Made by a program: the position numbers and the translations under genes | Shown: piece after piece, positions 14,857 through 21,609 of the stretch | How the letters are laid out: every line of letters begins with the position of its first letter | Position numbering within the stretch: position 1 is the first letter of the stretch | DNA from: JBIOHJ01 sp044448905 | Lineage (GTDB): Bacteria; Bacteroidota; Bacteroidia; AKYH767-A; OLB10 | Reading direction: 5' to 3' | Length of the DNA: 24,151 nt | Assembly: GCA_044448905.1 (NCBI GenBank) | Contig: JBIOHJ010000040.1 | Coordinates: forward strand, 1 to 24,151 | Notes under the pieces: model-generated | Databases searched by the model: none | The model's input: the letters and a program-made list of their open reading frames with translations, nothing else | What the model was told of the DNA's origin: nothing

Positions 14857-14901
14857 ATTTTAATTCCTACCGATCAAAGAAACAAGAGCATTACGTAAAC
14901 A

Positions 14902-14933
14902 AAAAGCCGGAAGAAAATTTTCTTCCGGCTTTT
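14902..14933 (-). terminator. Terminator of the three-gene cassette
   Basis: A perfect 32-base palindrome, AAAAGCCGGAAGAAAA followed directly by TTTTCTTCCGGCTTTT, starting 15 bases after the stop of the dCTP-deaminase-like gene. GC-rich core with A- and T-runs outside makes it a good terminator in both directions. Confidence 0.8.
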
Positions 14934-14948
14934 ATCAGAAATTTCATT

Positions 14949-15557
14949 TTATTTTCTGTTATGAGTCTTCTTCCAAAGCTCGTTAAGAATTATCAAATCT
15001 TTATCTTCATTTGCTGCCGAAATGGGTGGTCTTACTTGGCAAATGTATTTCCGGTCTTTATAAAAATAATTTAAGGGCTCTTTTATTTTACAAAATCTTC
15101 CTTGAACAATAGGAGCTCCTATTGTCAGATTTACTGGATTTTTATTTGAATTTGTTAATTCAATCGAAACACAACCAATATATCCTGGTTGTACAATTGT
15201 AGAAATATTAAGACCCAATCGGGCATAAGAACTTCTCACATTCAGTTCAATTAATACATCGTTTGGTAATTTTATGTATTCAAGGCTGCTGGTTAAAACC
15301 GTCTGATTAGGATGTAATAAAAATGTTTCTCCAATTGTTCTGCGGGTTTCTTGGAAAAAGGAAGTTATGGGATGTTTCTCTTCGTTATTTAATGATGCAT
15401 CAATAAAAGGCTCTCTTCCTTGAACAGTCACTAAAAAATCATACCCTAATCGAAAGTCAATTGATATTTCCCCAATTTGATTTTCATCAAGCAAAGGACG
15501 AATTATAAGTTTGCCTTTTCTTATTAAATCTAAAATATCATTTTTTACCAGGTACAT
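14949..15557 (-). CDS. dCTP deaminase/dUTPase-fold protein
   Basis: A 202-residue protein of the trimeric Dcd/dUTPase fold, which acts on deoxycytidine or deoxyuridine triphosphates. Seen: ISIDFRLGYDFLV (31-43), LTSSLEYIKLP (88-98), VRSSYARLGL (107-116, matching the E. coli Dcd R110-S111-S112 and R115) and CVSIELTNSNK (129-139), whose E133 aligns with the Dcd catalytic Glu138. The loop between them is three residues shorter, and the Dcd RIDPG motif is replaced by VQPG, so the Asp that contacts deoxyribose becomes Gln123. The C-terminus is a little longer than in Dcd. It is the last gene of a three-gene unit and overlaps the metallopeptidase-like gene by 20 bases. Either a divergent nucleotide hydrolase or deaminase, or a sensor with the same fold. 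A housekeeping role is less likely given the neighbours. Confidence 0.75.
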   Translation of the reverse strand: MYLVKNDILDLIRKGKLIIRPLLDENQIGEISIDFRLGYDFLVTVQGREPFIDASLNNEEKHPITSFFQETRRTIGETFLLHPNQTVLTSSLEYIKLPNDVLIELNVRSSYARLGLNISTIVQPGYIGCVSIELTNSNKNPVNLTIGAPIVQGRFCKIKEPLNYFYKDRKYICQVRPPISAANEDKDLIILNELWKKTHNRK

Positions 15558-16731
15558 TTTTCTTTGATTCTTCCCAATCTTTTGTAATAATAAAATTTCC
15601 TATTGATTTTTCAATCAGGTTATTTATAAATTCATAAACTTTTCTTTGGCTTAATTCAAATTGAAAGTTATTTATTTTTTTTATTTCACTCCAATCATTT
15701 AGCCAAATATTCCAACCATCGACAAATAAATAATGTAATTGTTTTTCGTTATCAATTTCTACTGGTATTAATTCTTTTAAATCATTTTTTTTGTATTTCT
15801 CAAATCGTAATTCAAATCTTTTCCCAGTAATTTTTTCTACAGCATCCATTAGAATATTTAAAAAATAACTAGAGCTATCTTTATTTAAAAACTTATCAAC
15901 TATTTCATTTCTGTTTGTGGTTGAAGGGTGGGTGGAGGCATAATCACTTTTCCTTTCTGTTAAATAATCTAAATAAAACCCCGAGCATTTTTCAATGTAC
16001 TGGCTTGCGAAAATATCACAAAAGTATTCTGCAATATGATCCTTGAAAATGTATAACCGGAAGCCTTTTTTAAATGCATCAATATAAATGGGATCATTTA
16101 AATATGGAAAAAAATGAAGCAAGTCTTTTTCCTCAAAATCTTTTAAATTTTTCTTATGATAATAATTAGCGAGTATTTCATTGTAAATTGCTTCAGTTAT
16201 TTGATACTTAATATCAATAAAGTGACCCAATTCATGGTAAAGAACAACATTCGCCAAATAATCTCTTGCAAGATATACTGGTAAATTAATTTGAATTAAT
16301 TTACTGGTAAAATCAATGTTATAAGTTGAATTTATTATTTTATAATAATCCGTGTAAACAACAAGAGATGGGTCAAAACTAAATTCAACAATCCCATTTA
16401 CCAACGAGGTAACTATGATAAAGTCGTCAGTTTTATTTAACCATTCATTCAATGCTGATTTTAGGCAATAAACTATTTCAAATGGTATTTGGTTAAAAGT
16501 ACTCTTATCTAAAAACTCTAAACTTTTAAAAATAAAATCAAGTACCCTTTTGTGCTCAATAATTTGGGCAGCCTTTAATGTATCAAATCTTTCCTGGTTT
16601 AATGCCCCTATTAGGCGTCCAAGATTAGTATGATATTGTTCCTTTTTATGGTCTGAATATTTATTGTATTTTGATTTTTCCCATACTTTATTTAGCTGGG
16701 CTAAATGAAGCTCTAAAAGCGCAGGTTGCAT
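15538..16731 (-). CDS. HELGH metallopeptidase-like protein
   Basis: A 397-residue protein without signal peptide or clear membrane helix. LYHELGHFID holds a HExxH zinc site (H166, E167, H170). AEYFCDIFASQYI, with E235 and D239, would give the third ligand as in gluzincins, and THPSTTNR (267-274) resembles the HPS...R element of M48-type peptidases. Residues 1-150 are helical and Lys-rich with no known motif; the C-terminal 100 residues are charged. It is AT-rich. The ATG at 16729-16731 directly follows the stop of the upstream small gene, and the 3' end overlaps the dCTP-deaminase-like gene by 20 bases, so the three genes are one transcript with coupled translation. Probably a cytoplasmic zinc protease; target unknown. 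Confidence 0.65.
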   Translation of the reverse strand: MQPALLELHLAQLNKVWEKSKYNKYSDHKKEQYHTNLGRLIGALNQERFDTLKAAQIIEHKRVLDFIFKSLEFLDKSTFNQIPFEIVYCLKSALNEWLNKTDDFIIVTSLVNGIVEFSFDPSLVVYTDYYKIINSTYNIDFTSKLIQINLPVYLARDYLANVVLYHELGHFIDIKYQITEAIYNEILANYYHKKNLKDFEEKDLLHFFPYLNDPIYIDAFKKGFRLYIFKDHIAEYFCDIFASQYIEKCSGFYLDYLTERKSDYASTHPSTTNRNEIVDKFLNKDSSSYFLNILMDAVEKITGKRFELRFEKYKKNDLKELIPVEIDNEKQLHYLFVDGWNIWLNDWSEIKKINNFQFELSQRKVYEFINNLIEKSIGNFIITKDWEESKKNVPGKK

Positions 16732-17037
16732 TTAAATACTACCAATAAATCTCTGCCGCTGCATAATATCAAAAACTCCTTTGTAAACCTTGTCATCTGT
16801 TCTTTCAAAGGTATGCTGCGTAAAAAAATCTGGGGCTTCACGAAAGAAAAAAACAATTATTGGAAAATAATCTCTATTAATATTGTAATAATTTTTCATG
16901 CCGGTAGCTAGTTCATGTGTTTCTTTCAAAACATTATCTACCTCATTTTTATAATTATTATTCCCCTCAAGAATACTTGAAAGATAAAGTGAAAAAATAT
17001 TTAATTTTTCACTTTCTATTGAATGAGAATATAACAC
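16732..17037 (-). CDS. Small protein heading the cassette
   Basis: A 101-residue protein with no motif I recognise. It begins at a GTG (17035-17037); the frame is closed just upstream by a stop at 17050-17052 and contains no ATG until residue 47, so the start is the weakest point. The sequence is helical with aromatic clusters (NYYNINRDYFPIIVFFFREAPDFF, about residues 48-71) and ends in RQRFIGSI. Its stop TAA abuts the ATG of the metallopeptidase-like gene without a spacer, so it belongs to the same unit. It could be an accessory or inhibitory partner of the peptidase, or the remnant of a longer gene. Two palindromes lie 50-115 bases upstream. Confidence 0.5.
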   Translation of the reverse strand: MLYSHSIESEKLNIFSLYLSSILEGNNNYKNEVDNVLKETHELATGMKNYYNINRDYFPIIVFFFREAPDFFTQHTFERTDDKVYKGVFDIMQRQRFIGSI

Positions 17038-17086
17038 GAGTAATTTTTCTTAAATCTAAAAAAGCAGCAAGACCTCAAAAATTATT

Positions 17087-17100
17087 ATGCAATATTGCAT
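17087..17100. promoter_or_regulatory. Palindrome upstream of the cassette (proximal)
   Basis: ATGCAATATTGCAT is a perfect 14-base palindrome 49 bases before the first start codon of the cassette. Size and place fit a dimeric repressor site. No known regulator gene is adjacent. Confidence 0.4.
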
Positions 17101-17127
17101 TATTAATTTATAAACAAAAAACAAGAG

Positions 17128-17152
17128 TTAATAACTTTTAATAAGTTATTAA
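17128..17152. promoter_or_regulatory. Palindrome upstream of the cassette (distal)
   Basis: TTAATAACTT and AAGTTATTAA form a perfect 10-bp inverted repeat with a 5-base loop. There is no gene ending here on the plus strand to be terminated, so a binding site is more likely than a terminator, though the A/T composition makes chance pairing easier. Confidence 0.35.
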
Positions 17153-17275
17153 AACAGGAATGTTAATTTCTGTTACCATGCGCCTTCTGGTATTTTGGTT
17201 CAAACAGCATCTTTCTCTATATGCAGAAATCCAGTTTTAAAACAACTTCACGCTTCATTAACTCGGTATTTTATC

Positions 17276-17341
17276 CTTTGTCCTTTCAGTGCAACCCAAA
17301 ACCCGGCAGGTCGCGAAGCACCTGCTGGGTTTACCATAAAA
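17276..17341 (+). repeat. Dispersed hairpin element, copy B
   Basis: Same start (CTTTGTCCTTTCAGTG), main hairpin and CATAAAA end as copy A at 14764-14856. The hairpin arms AAACCCGGCAGGT and ACCTGCTGGGTTT pair except for one G-T position. It lacks the extra small hairpin of copy A. Together the copies bracket the three-gene cassette as direct repeats about 2.5 kb apart. Confidence 0.75.
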
Positions 17342-17375
17342 CAAACCGTCTTTATCTTTTCCTTACACCCTTGCC

Positions 17376-17402
17376 CGCTGCGTCTCAGCGTCTCAGCGTT
17401 AA
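17376..17402. repeat. CGTCTCAGCG-type dispersed repeat
   Basis: Contains CTGCGTCTCAGCGTCTCAGCG, where CGTCTCAG is repeated directly with an 8-base period. On the minus strand this reads as the element that gives NAETLRR peptides in spurious frames of many genomes. Confidence 0.5.
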
Positions 17403-17460
17403 AAAAACCGGCCTTAATCACCCAATAAGCCTGTTGTATCCTTCGTAAAGTACAAATCAC

Positions 17461-17760
17461 CTCTTCTCTTCAACCTTGCATGTCTTCACCACAACCTTGC
17501 ACGTCTTCTCCTTCACCCGCAATATCTCCTCCGCCATCTTGCCTCCCTCTTCCCGCACCTTGCATGTCTCCTCCCCGGCATAAAATCACGCCTCCGCTAT
17601 CTTCAATCTGCCATCCTAACCCCACGCATCTGCCATCTTTTCAGTTGTCTTGCCTCTCCACATCGTTTTGCAACGCTTCTTGCATTTAACTCATCTCCTC
17701 CATCGCGTTGAGCAACGCCTCCGCAATATCAAATCACGCCCCTCTTGGCTGCATTCCCCC
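17461..17760. repeat. Pyrimidine-skewed block with degenerate short repeats
   Basis: About 300 bases with C and T in strong excess on the plus strand. CAACCTTGCATGTCTTC (17471-17487) and CAACCTTGCACGTCTTC (17492-17508) are repeats 21 bases apart, and CACCTTGCATGTCTC recurs at 17556-17570. CTCCTCC and ATCACGCC motifs also recur. Read on the minus strand, the right-to-left frames include KTCKV-like peptides repeated, but stops interrupt them. It may be a decayed repetitive gene of the minus strand or a non-coding repeat. Confidence 0.45.
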
Positions 17761-17824
17761 GTTTTCTTACATTCATTTCATCTCCTTGTCTGTTATATGC
17801 TCGTCTTCAAGACCGCTTATTAAA

Positions 17825-17832
17825 TAACTTTG
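17825..17832 (+). promoter_or_regulatory. -7 box for the DUF167 gene
   Basis: TAACTTTG fully matches TAnnTTTG but ends only 4 bases before the ATG at 17837, so the transcript would be leaderless or the true start lies downstream. Confidence 0.4.
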
Positions 17833-17836
17833 CCTT

Positions 17837-18100
17837 ATGCTTTTACGCGCACTGGTAAAACCTAATTCCAAAACCAATTCCATCAGCATAGATGATACCG
17901 GCATAGTTCGCATAAAAATTCACGCTCCGCCCATTGATGGTGAAGCGAATAAGCACCTTGTAGAATATTTGGCTGAATTGTTCAATCTCCCAAAATCAAA
18001 AATAGAAATCACAAAAGGACACAACAGTCCGCATAAAACAATAAAGCTGAATGCCGCAGAAGATTATATAAAAAGCATTTTAAATCCTTTTAAAAATTAA
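17837..18100 (+). CDS. DUF167/YggU (UPF0235) family protein
   Basis: An 87-residue protein of the widespread YggU family, a small alpha/beta fold of unknown function. The match is full length: VKPNSKTNSISI near the start, the IKIHAPPIDGEANKHLVEYLAELF core with the invariant PPxDGxAN (about residues 31-38), then LPKSKIEITKGHNSPHKTIKL. Length is normal. ATG 17837 gives the standard N-terminus. It is alone on the plus strand, with a -7 box almost touching the start and an 18-bp hairpin immediately after its stop. In other bacteria it often sits near YggT or YggS genes; not here. Confidence 0.88.
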   Translation: MLLRALVKPNSKTNSISIDDTGIVRIKIHAPPIDGEANKHLVEYLAELFNLPKSKIEITKGHNSPHKTIKLNAAEDYIKSILNPFKN

Positions 18101-18103
18101 AAA

Positions 18104-18157
18104 AATCTGTGAATCTGTGGCAACCTTCCTTATAAATAAGCCACAGATTCACAGATT
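18104..18157. terminator. 18-bp inverted repeat between convergent genes (dispersed element used as terminator)
   Basis: Arms 18104-18121 and 18140-18157 are perfectly complementary; each arm contains ATCTGTGAATCTGTGGC or its complement. The loop is 18 bases. It fills the space between the DUF167 stop and the end of the PNGase-like gene, so it probably ends transcription from both sides. One arm recurs with one change at 8522-8543. Confidence 0.7.
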
Positions 18158-18165
18158 AAATCCGT

Positions 18166-20103
18166 TTATTTTCCAAGTACCACCTTCTTCACCACATTCA
18201 GTTCCTCCGAAGTAATTTTCACGAAATAAATCCCGTTTTTAAAATCTCCGAGATTCATTTCAATGATTTCGCTCATGAAATCATTATATGTGTTTCTCAA
18301 AATCAATTGCCCCATGCTGTTATAAATAGAAATACTCAAATCCTGTTTATGCGGAACAATAATATCAAACACAACATTGCCTTCAGTCGGATTAGGGTAA
18401 ACCGAAACTGAAGGAGTAAAATTCGCCTGCTCATTTATGGCAACAATATTCGTAGGGTCAACCAGGAAATTATGCGACACCTCGCTTCCGAAATCCGAAT
18501 TGAATGATTTGACTATTACAGCCGACATGTTTTTAAAGCGTGCATAGCCGGTGCCCTGCCCGGGGTTTGCCCAGAAAGTCAACCCGTCATTCCCTGAATC
18601 GTAAAGTGTAAACCGGTAACAGCCCGCAGAAAGGTAAAGCGTGTCTTTGTAAATAGTATTTGCCGTTAATGATCCCGGCAGCACCTGGTAAATAATATTG
18701 TTATTATGATCCCAGAATTTAAAATACGTCTGCCCGGGTACGTTGTTGGTTTTATATTCGAAAACAAAAGCCGTATCAAACACCTGCGGAATACTTGCAA
18801 CCGAATATATGGTATCATCATACGGGTATTCATCGGCAACACCATTTACCGATGATAAATAAATCCTGAAATCGGTGTTGGTTGCCGTAGGTAAAATATA
18901 ATTGTTTAAAAACACACTCACCGATTTATTTGTGCTTACCGATCCAATCCAGTTGTACGTATATTCCTGCAATCCCAAAATGCCATACTTAATTACAGCG
19001 CTTGTAAGCTGTGCAGTTCCGTTATTGCGCAATTGCACTACCAGGTTATCGCAAACCGGATTAATGCGGGAGTATTCAAAAATATTATTCGGAGTATTAA
19101 TTTCTTCGATGGAAGCGTCATTCGCATGAACCGGGTTTTTATATTGAATAAGCTGCGAACCGAATACATAATTAGCCGATGGACTTGTGGCAGTATATGC
19201 CTGCATGTTAATATCCAGCGTATGCGTGGAGCCTCCTGTAACAGGAGGAAAATCATAAATATCGGGAAAAACCACAGCGCCCGGGCACCAGTTGGCGCGG
19301 TTATAAATCCACGTGCCGCCCTGCGGATACAACGGGTTGGTGCCGCAGGTTTTCCAGATGCTTTTTGTATGCATCAATACACTGTCCAAATAAAGTGAAC
19401 GCGCTTTGGCGCAAAACTCCGCGCAGTTGGTATTGTCGGCACCATGCCCGGTTTGCAAAATTCGCATACGCATGATGTTAGTATTCGCATCGGTGGTAAA
19501 TGTGATGGGTGTAAGATAATTTTCAATCGGGTTGGATGCATTACCAAACGGGAAGCTGCCATTCCAGAGCTGTGTAATGCTGATGGGGTCCATAACCGGG
19601 TCGCCTTCAACTAAAACAAAATCGAGAGTAACAACCCAGCCTCTCCCCACATTGGTTTCATAGCCTGTATGAATATATTCAATCTCCACCGAGTCGTGCA
19701 AAAACATTTGGTAATCGGTAATATCAATGTGCCACTCGGCATGCCAGGATTGGCTAAAACTATTTCCGTAAGGAGTTATAAAGCGCACAACCTCCATGTT
19801 TTTCGACACCGAATCTACACCGCCTTTTCTTCGGATATAAATATAGTCGAGGTAATCCCATTCACCGCACTGTTGTCCTGTGGGGCAGCGATAGCTGAGA
19901 TTTAAATATACTTTGCGGTACTTAACAGTTTCGGGTGAAAAGATTCCCCACGCAGGATAAGGATTCTGCCCTGTGGAAGGATTGGTTACCATCAATACCT
20001 GGTTGTGTGTTATAACATGGGTTGTATCACCATAGGATGCGAATGAGAATTGATAAGTGATTATAAATAAAGCCGTGAAACCGATTTGTAAATATTTTTT
20101 CAT
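18166..20103 (-). CDS. Secreted PNGase F-like glycoamidase with T9SS sorting domain
   Basis: A 645-residue protein resembling peptide-N-glycosidase F, which removes N-glycans from asparagine of glycoproteins. I start it at ATG 20103, giving MKKYLQIGFTALFIITYQFSFA as signal peptide; a longer frame to 20175 runs through the promoter. Residues about 30-310 align with the two PNGase F jelly-rolls: CGEWDYLDYIYI with D83 (PNGase F D60), RFITPYG, YETNVGRGW with E149 (E118), CAEFC with E229 (E206) and NRANWCPG. All three catalytic acids are thus present by visual alignment. A 260-residue beta-rich part follows, with Ig-like and proprotein-like regions, and the C-terminus (about 570-645, VSVYPNPTEG to KKVVLGK) is a T9SS type-A domain. 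Exported and probably surface-attached; likely for glycoprotein use. Confidence 0.85.
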   Translation of the reverse strand: MKKYLQIGFTALFIITYQFSFASYGDTTHVITHNQVLMVTNPSTGQNPYPAWGIFSPETVKYRKVYLNLSYRCPTGQQCGEWDYLDYIYIRRKGGVDSVSKNMEVVRFITPYGNSFSQSWHAEWHIDITDYQMFLHDSVEIEYIHTGYETNVGRGWVVTLDFVLVEGDPVMDPISITQLWNGSFPFGNASNPIENYLTPITFTTDANTNIMRMRILQTGHGADNTNCAEFCAKARSLYLDSVLMHTKSIWKTCGTNPLYPQGGTWIYNRANWCPGAVVFPDIYDFPPVTGGSTHTLDINMQAYTATSPSANYVFGSQLIQYKNPVHANDASIEEINTPNNIFEYSRINPVCDNLVVQLRNNGTAQLTSAVIKYGILGLQEYTYNWIGSVSTNKSVSVFLNNYILPTATNTDFRIYLSSVNGVADEYPYDDTIYSVASIPQVFDTAFVFEYKTNNVPGQTYFKFWDHNNNIIYQVLPGSLTANTIYKDTLYLSAGCYRFTLYDSGNDGLTFWANPGQGTGYARFKNMSAVIVKSFNSDFGSEVSHNFLVDPTNIVAINEQANFTPSVSVYPNPTEGNVVFDIIVPHKQDLSISIYNSMGQLILRNTYNDFMSEIIEMNLGDFKNGIYFVKITSEELNVVKKVVLGK

Positions 20104-20117
20104 TTTTTCATTTTTTA

Positions 20118-20125
20118 CAAAGATA
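20118..20125 (-). promoter_or_regulatory. -7 box for the PNGase-like gene
   Basis: Minus strand TATCTTTG, the preferred form of the box, lies 14 bases upstream of ATG 20103. It decides the start: a longer open frame to 20175 would place the box inside the gene. Confidence 0.6.
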
Positions 20126-20183
20126 TGTTTTTGCGTCCTTTCCGGCAGGTCCGGAATGTTTTTGTTTCCTGCCAAATTTTATT

Positions 20184-20198
20184 TATTCGTTAATTCGT
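20184..20198. repeat. Short dispersed repeat, copy 2
   Basis: Identical to 10931-10945. It is followed directly by a small hairpin CCGTCA/TGACGG (20199-20212). Both lie in the divergent spacer between the PNGase-like gene and the E2 gene. Confidence 0.6.
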
Positions 20199-20237
20199 CC
20201 GTCAGTTGACGGATTAGTATTCATTGAAGTTTTTTTC

Positions 20238-20245
20238 TAATTTTG
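20238..20245 (+). promoter_or_regulatory. -7 box for the acyltransferase E2 gene
   Basis: TAATTTTG matches TAnnTTTG and lies 39 bases before the ATG at 20285. No -33 TTG at the usual distance. Confidence 0.45.
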
Positions 20246-20284
20246 ACCAGCAATATTTTTTAACTGAAATTGTAAATCAAGTTA

Positions 20285-21595
20285 ATGGCGGAGGTTGAAA
20301 TGAAAATGCCCAAAATGGGCGAAAGTGTTGCCGAAGCCACCATTATTAAGTGGCTGAAAAACGAAGGCGATAGAATTGAAGCCGATGAACCGGTTTTGGA
20401 AATTGCTACCGATAAAGTGGATTCAGAAGTGCCATCATCAACAGCAGGGATTTTGCAAAAGAAATTATTTAAGGATGGCGATGTTGTTCAGGTAGGAGCT
20501 GTAATTGCAATCATTAACTCAGAGGGTGTAATCAGTAAAGCTTCTCCATCAAATAGTACTACCACTACCGTTCAAACTATCAAACCAACACCGGCTTTAG
20601 TAGAAGAAAAAGTTCCCTACGTTCCAACTCCTTCATCTTCGCCTTCGCCAAAAGCGAATGGAACAGCTTCACGATTTTATTCCCCATTAGTAAAAACGAT
20701 TGCTTCACAGGAAAAAGTTTCTATACAGGAGCTGGAAAGTATTGGGGGAACGGGTGCGGAAGGACGTGTAACAAAAAGAGATATTCTCGCTTTCATCGAA
20801 AAAAGAACTAAGCCATCTGCTGCTCCGGAAATAAAAATTTCTGTACTTCCTGCCACAGCTGCTTCGGTTGTCACTTCATTTTCCGGTGATACAGAAATCA
20901 TCGAAATGGACCGCATGCGCAAGCTTATTGCCGATCACATGGTGATGAGCAAACATACATCAGCGCATGTTACGTCTTTTGTGGAAGCCGATGTGACAAA
21001 CCTGGTTCGGTGGCGCGAAAAAATTAAAAATGAATTTGAAAAACGTGAAGGTGAAAAAATAACTTTCACTCCCGTTTTTATCGAAGCTGTTGTTAAAGCG
21101 ATAAAAGATTTTCCAATGGTAAATGTTTCGGTTGACGGAACAAAAATCATTCTCAAAAAAAATATCAACATTGGTATGGCGACTGCATTGCCTTCAGGAA
21201 ATTTAATTGTTCCTGTTCTGAAAAATGCCGACCGCATGAGCCTCTTTGGGCTTACTAAAACCGTAAATGAACTTGCAAATCGTGCGCGAAATAATAAATT
21301 AATGCCCGATGAAATCCAGGGAGGAACATTTACGCTTACCAATGTGGGTACATTTGGTAATGTGATGGGTACACCAATCATTAACCAGCCGCAGGTTGCA
21401 ATTCTTGCCACCGGGGCCATTCGTAAAAAACCCGCAGTAATTGAGACTCCGCAGGGTGATGCTATAGCTATACGGCACATGATGTTTCTTTCACTCTCTT
21501 ATGATCACCGCGTAGTGGACGGAGCGCTTGGCGGAAGTTTTCTGAAACGTGTAGCTGATTATCTTGAACAATTTGATAACAGTCGAACTCTCTGA
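20285..21595 (+). CDS. Dihydrolipoamide acyltransferase (2-oxo-acid dehydrogenase E2)
   Basis: Core E2 subunit that passes an acyl group from a lipoyl arm to CoA. The 436 residues are one lipoyl domain (1-78) with lipoylated K44 in EIATDKVDSEVP, a Ser/Thr/Pro-rich linker, an E3-binding domain (130-173, FYSPLVKTIASQEKVSIQEL to RVTKRDILAFI), a second linker and the catalytic domain, ending with SYDHRVVDGALGG where H408 and D412 form the active site. The MPKMGES lipoyl start resembles the branched-chain or general 2-oxo-acid E2 of Bacteroidota rather than the OdhB type, so branched-chain acyl substrate is likely but not proved. E1 and E3 genes are not next to it. The gene for the TPR/PD40 protein follows after 14 bases. 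Confidence 0.93.
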   Translation: MAEVEMKMPKMGESVAEATIIKWLKNEGDRIEADEPVLEIATDKVDSEVPSSTAGILQKKLFKDGDVVQVGAVIAIINSEGVISKASPSNSTTTTVQTIKPTPALVEEKVPYVPTPSSSPSPKANGTASRFYSPLVKTIASQEKVSIQELESIGGTGAEGRVTKRDILAFIEKRTKPSAAPEIKISVLPATAASVVTSFSGDTEIIEMDRMRKLIADHMVMSKHTSAHVTSFVEADVTNLVRWREKIKNEFEKREGEKITFTPVFIEAVVKAIKDFPMVNVSVDGTKIILKKNINIGMATALPSGNLIVPVLKNADRMSLFGLTKTVNELANRARNNKLMPDEIQGGTFTLTNVGTFGNVMGTPIINQPQVAILATGAIRKKPAVIETPQGDAIAIRHMMFLSLSYDHRVVDGALGGSFLKRVADYLEQFDNSRTL

Positions 21596-21609
21596 AAAAA
21601 TATTTTAAT

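Larger units (their letters stand above)
17038..17836. other. 800-base stretch without a convincing gene
   Basis: From left to right it holds the AT-rich promoter region and palindromes of the cassette, dispersed element copy B (17276-17341), a second dispersed element (17376-17402), a strand-skewed C/T-rich block (17461-17760) and the DUF167 promoter box. Open frames here translate repeats or the skewed block and do not look like proteins. Confidence 0.6.

Noticed and set aside
17195..17460. Open frames on both strands giving NPAGREAPAG and NAETLRR peptides
   Set aside because: Translations of dispersed elements; the first peptide type recurs at copy A in the same way.
17480..17689. Pro/Ser/Cys-rich 69-residue open frame
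   Set aside because: Its composition follows directly from the C/T-skewed repeats; no start signal or protein-like pattern.
20104..20175. Extension of the PNGase-like gene by 24 codons
   Set aside because: It would put the signal peptide in the interior and cross the TATCTTTG box; ATG 20103 gives a normal signal peptide.
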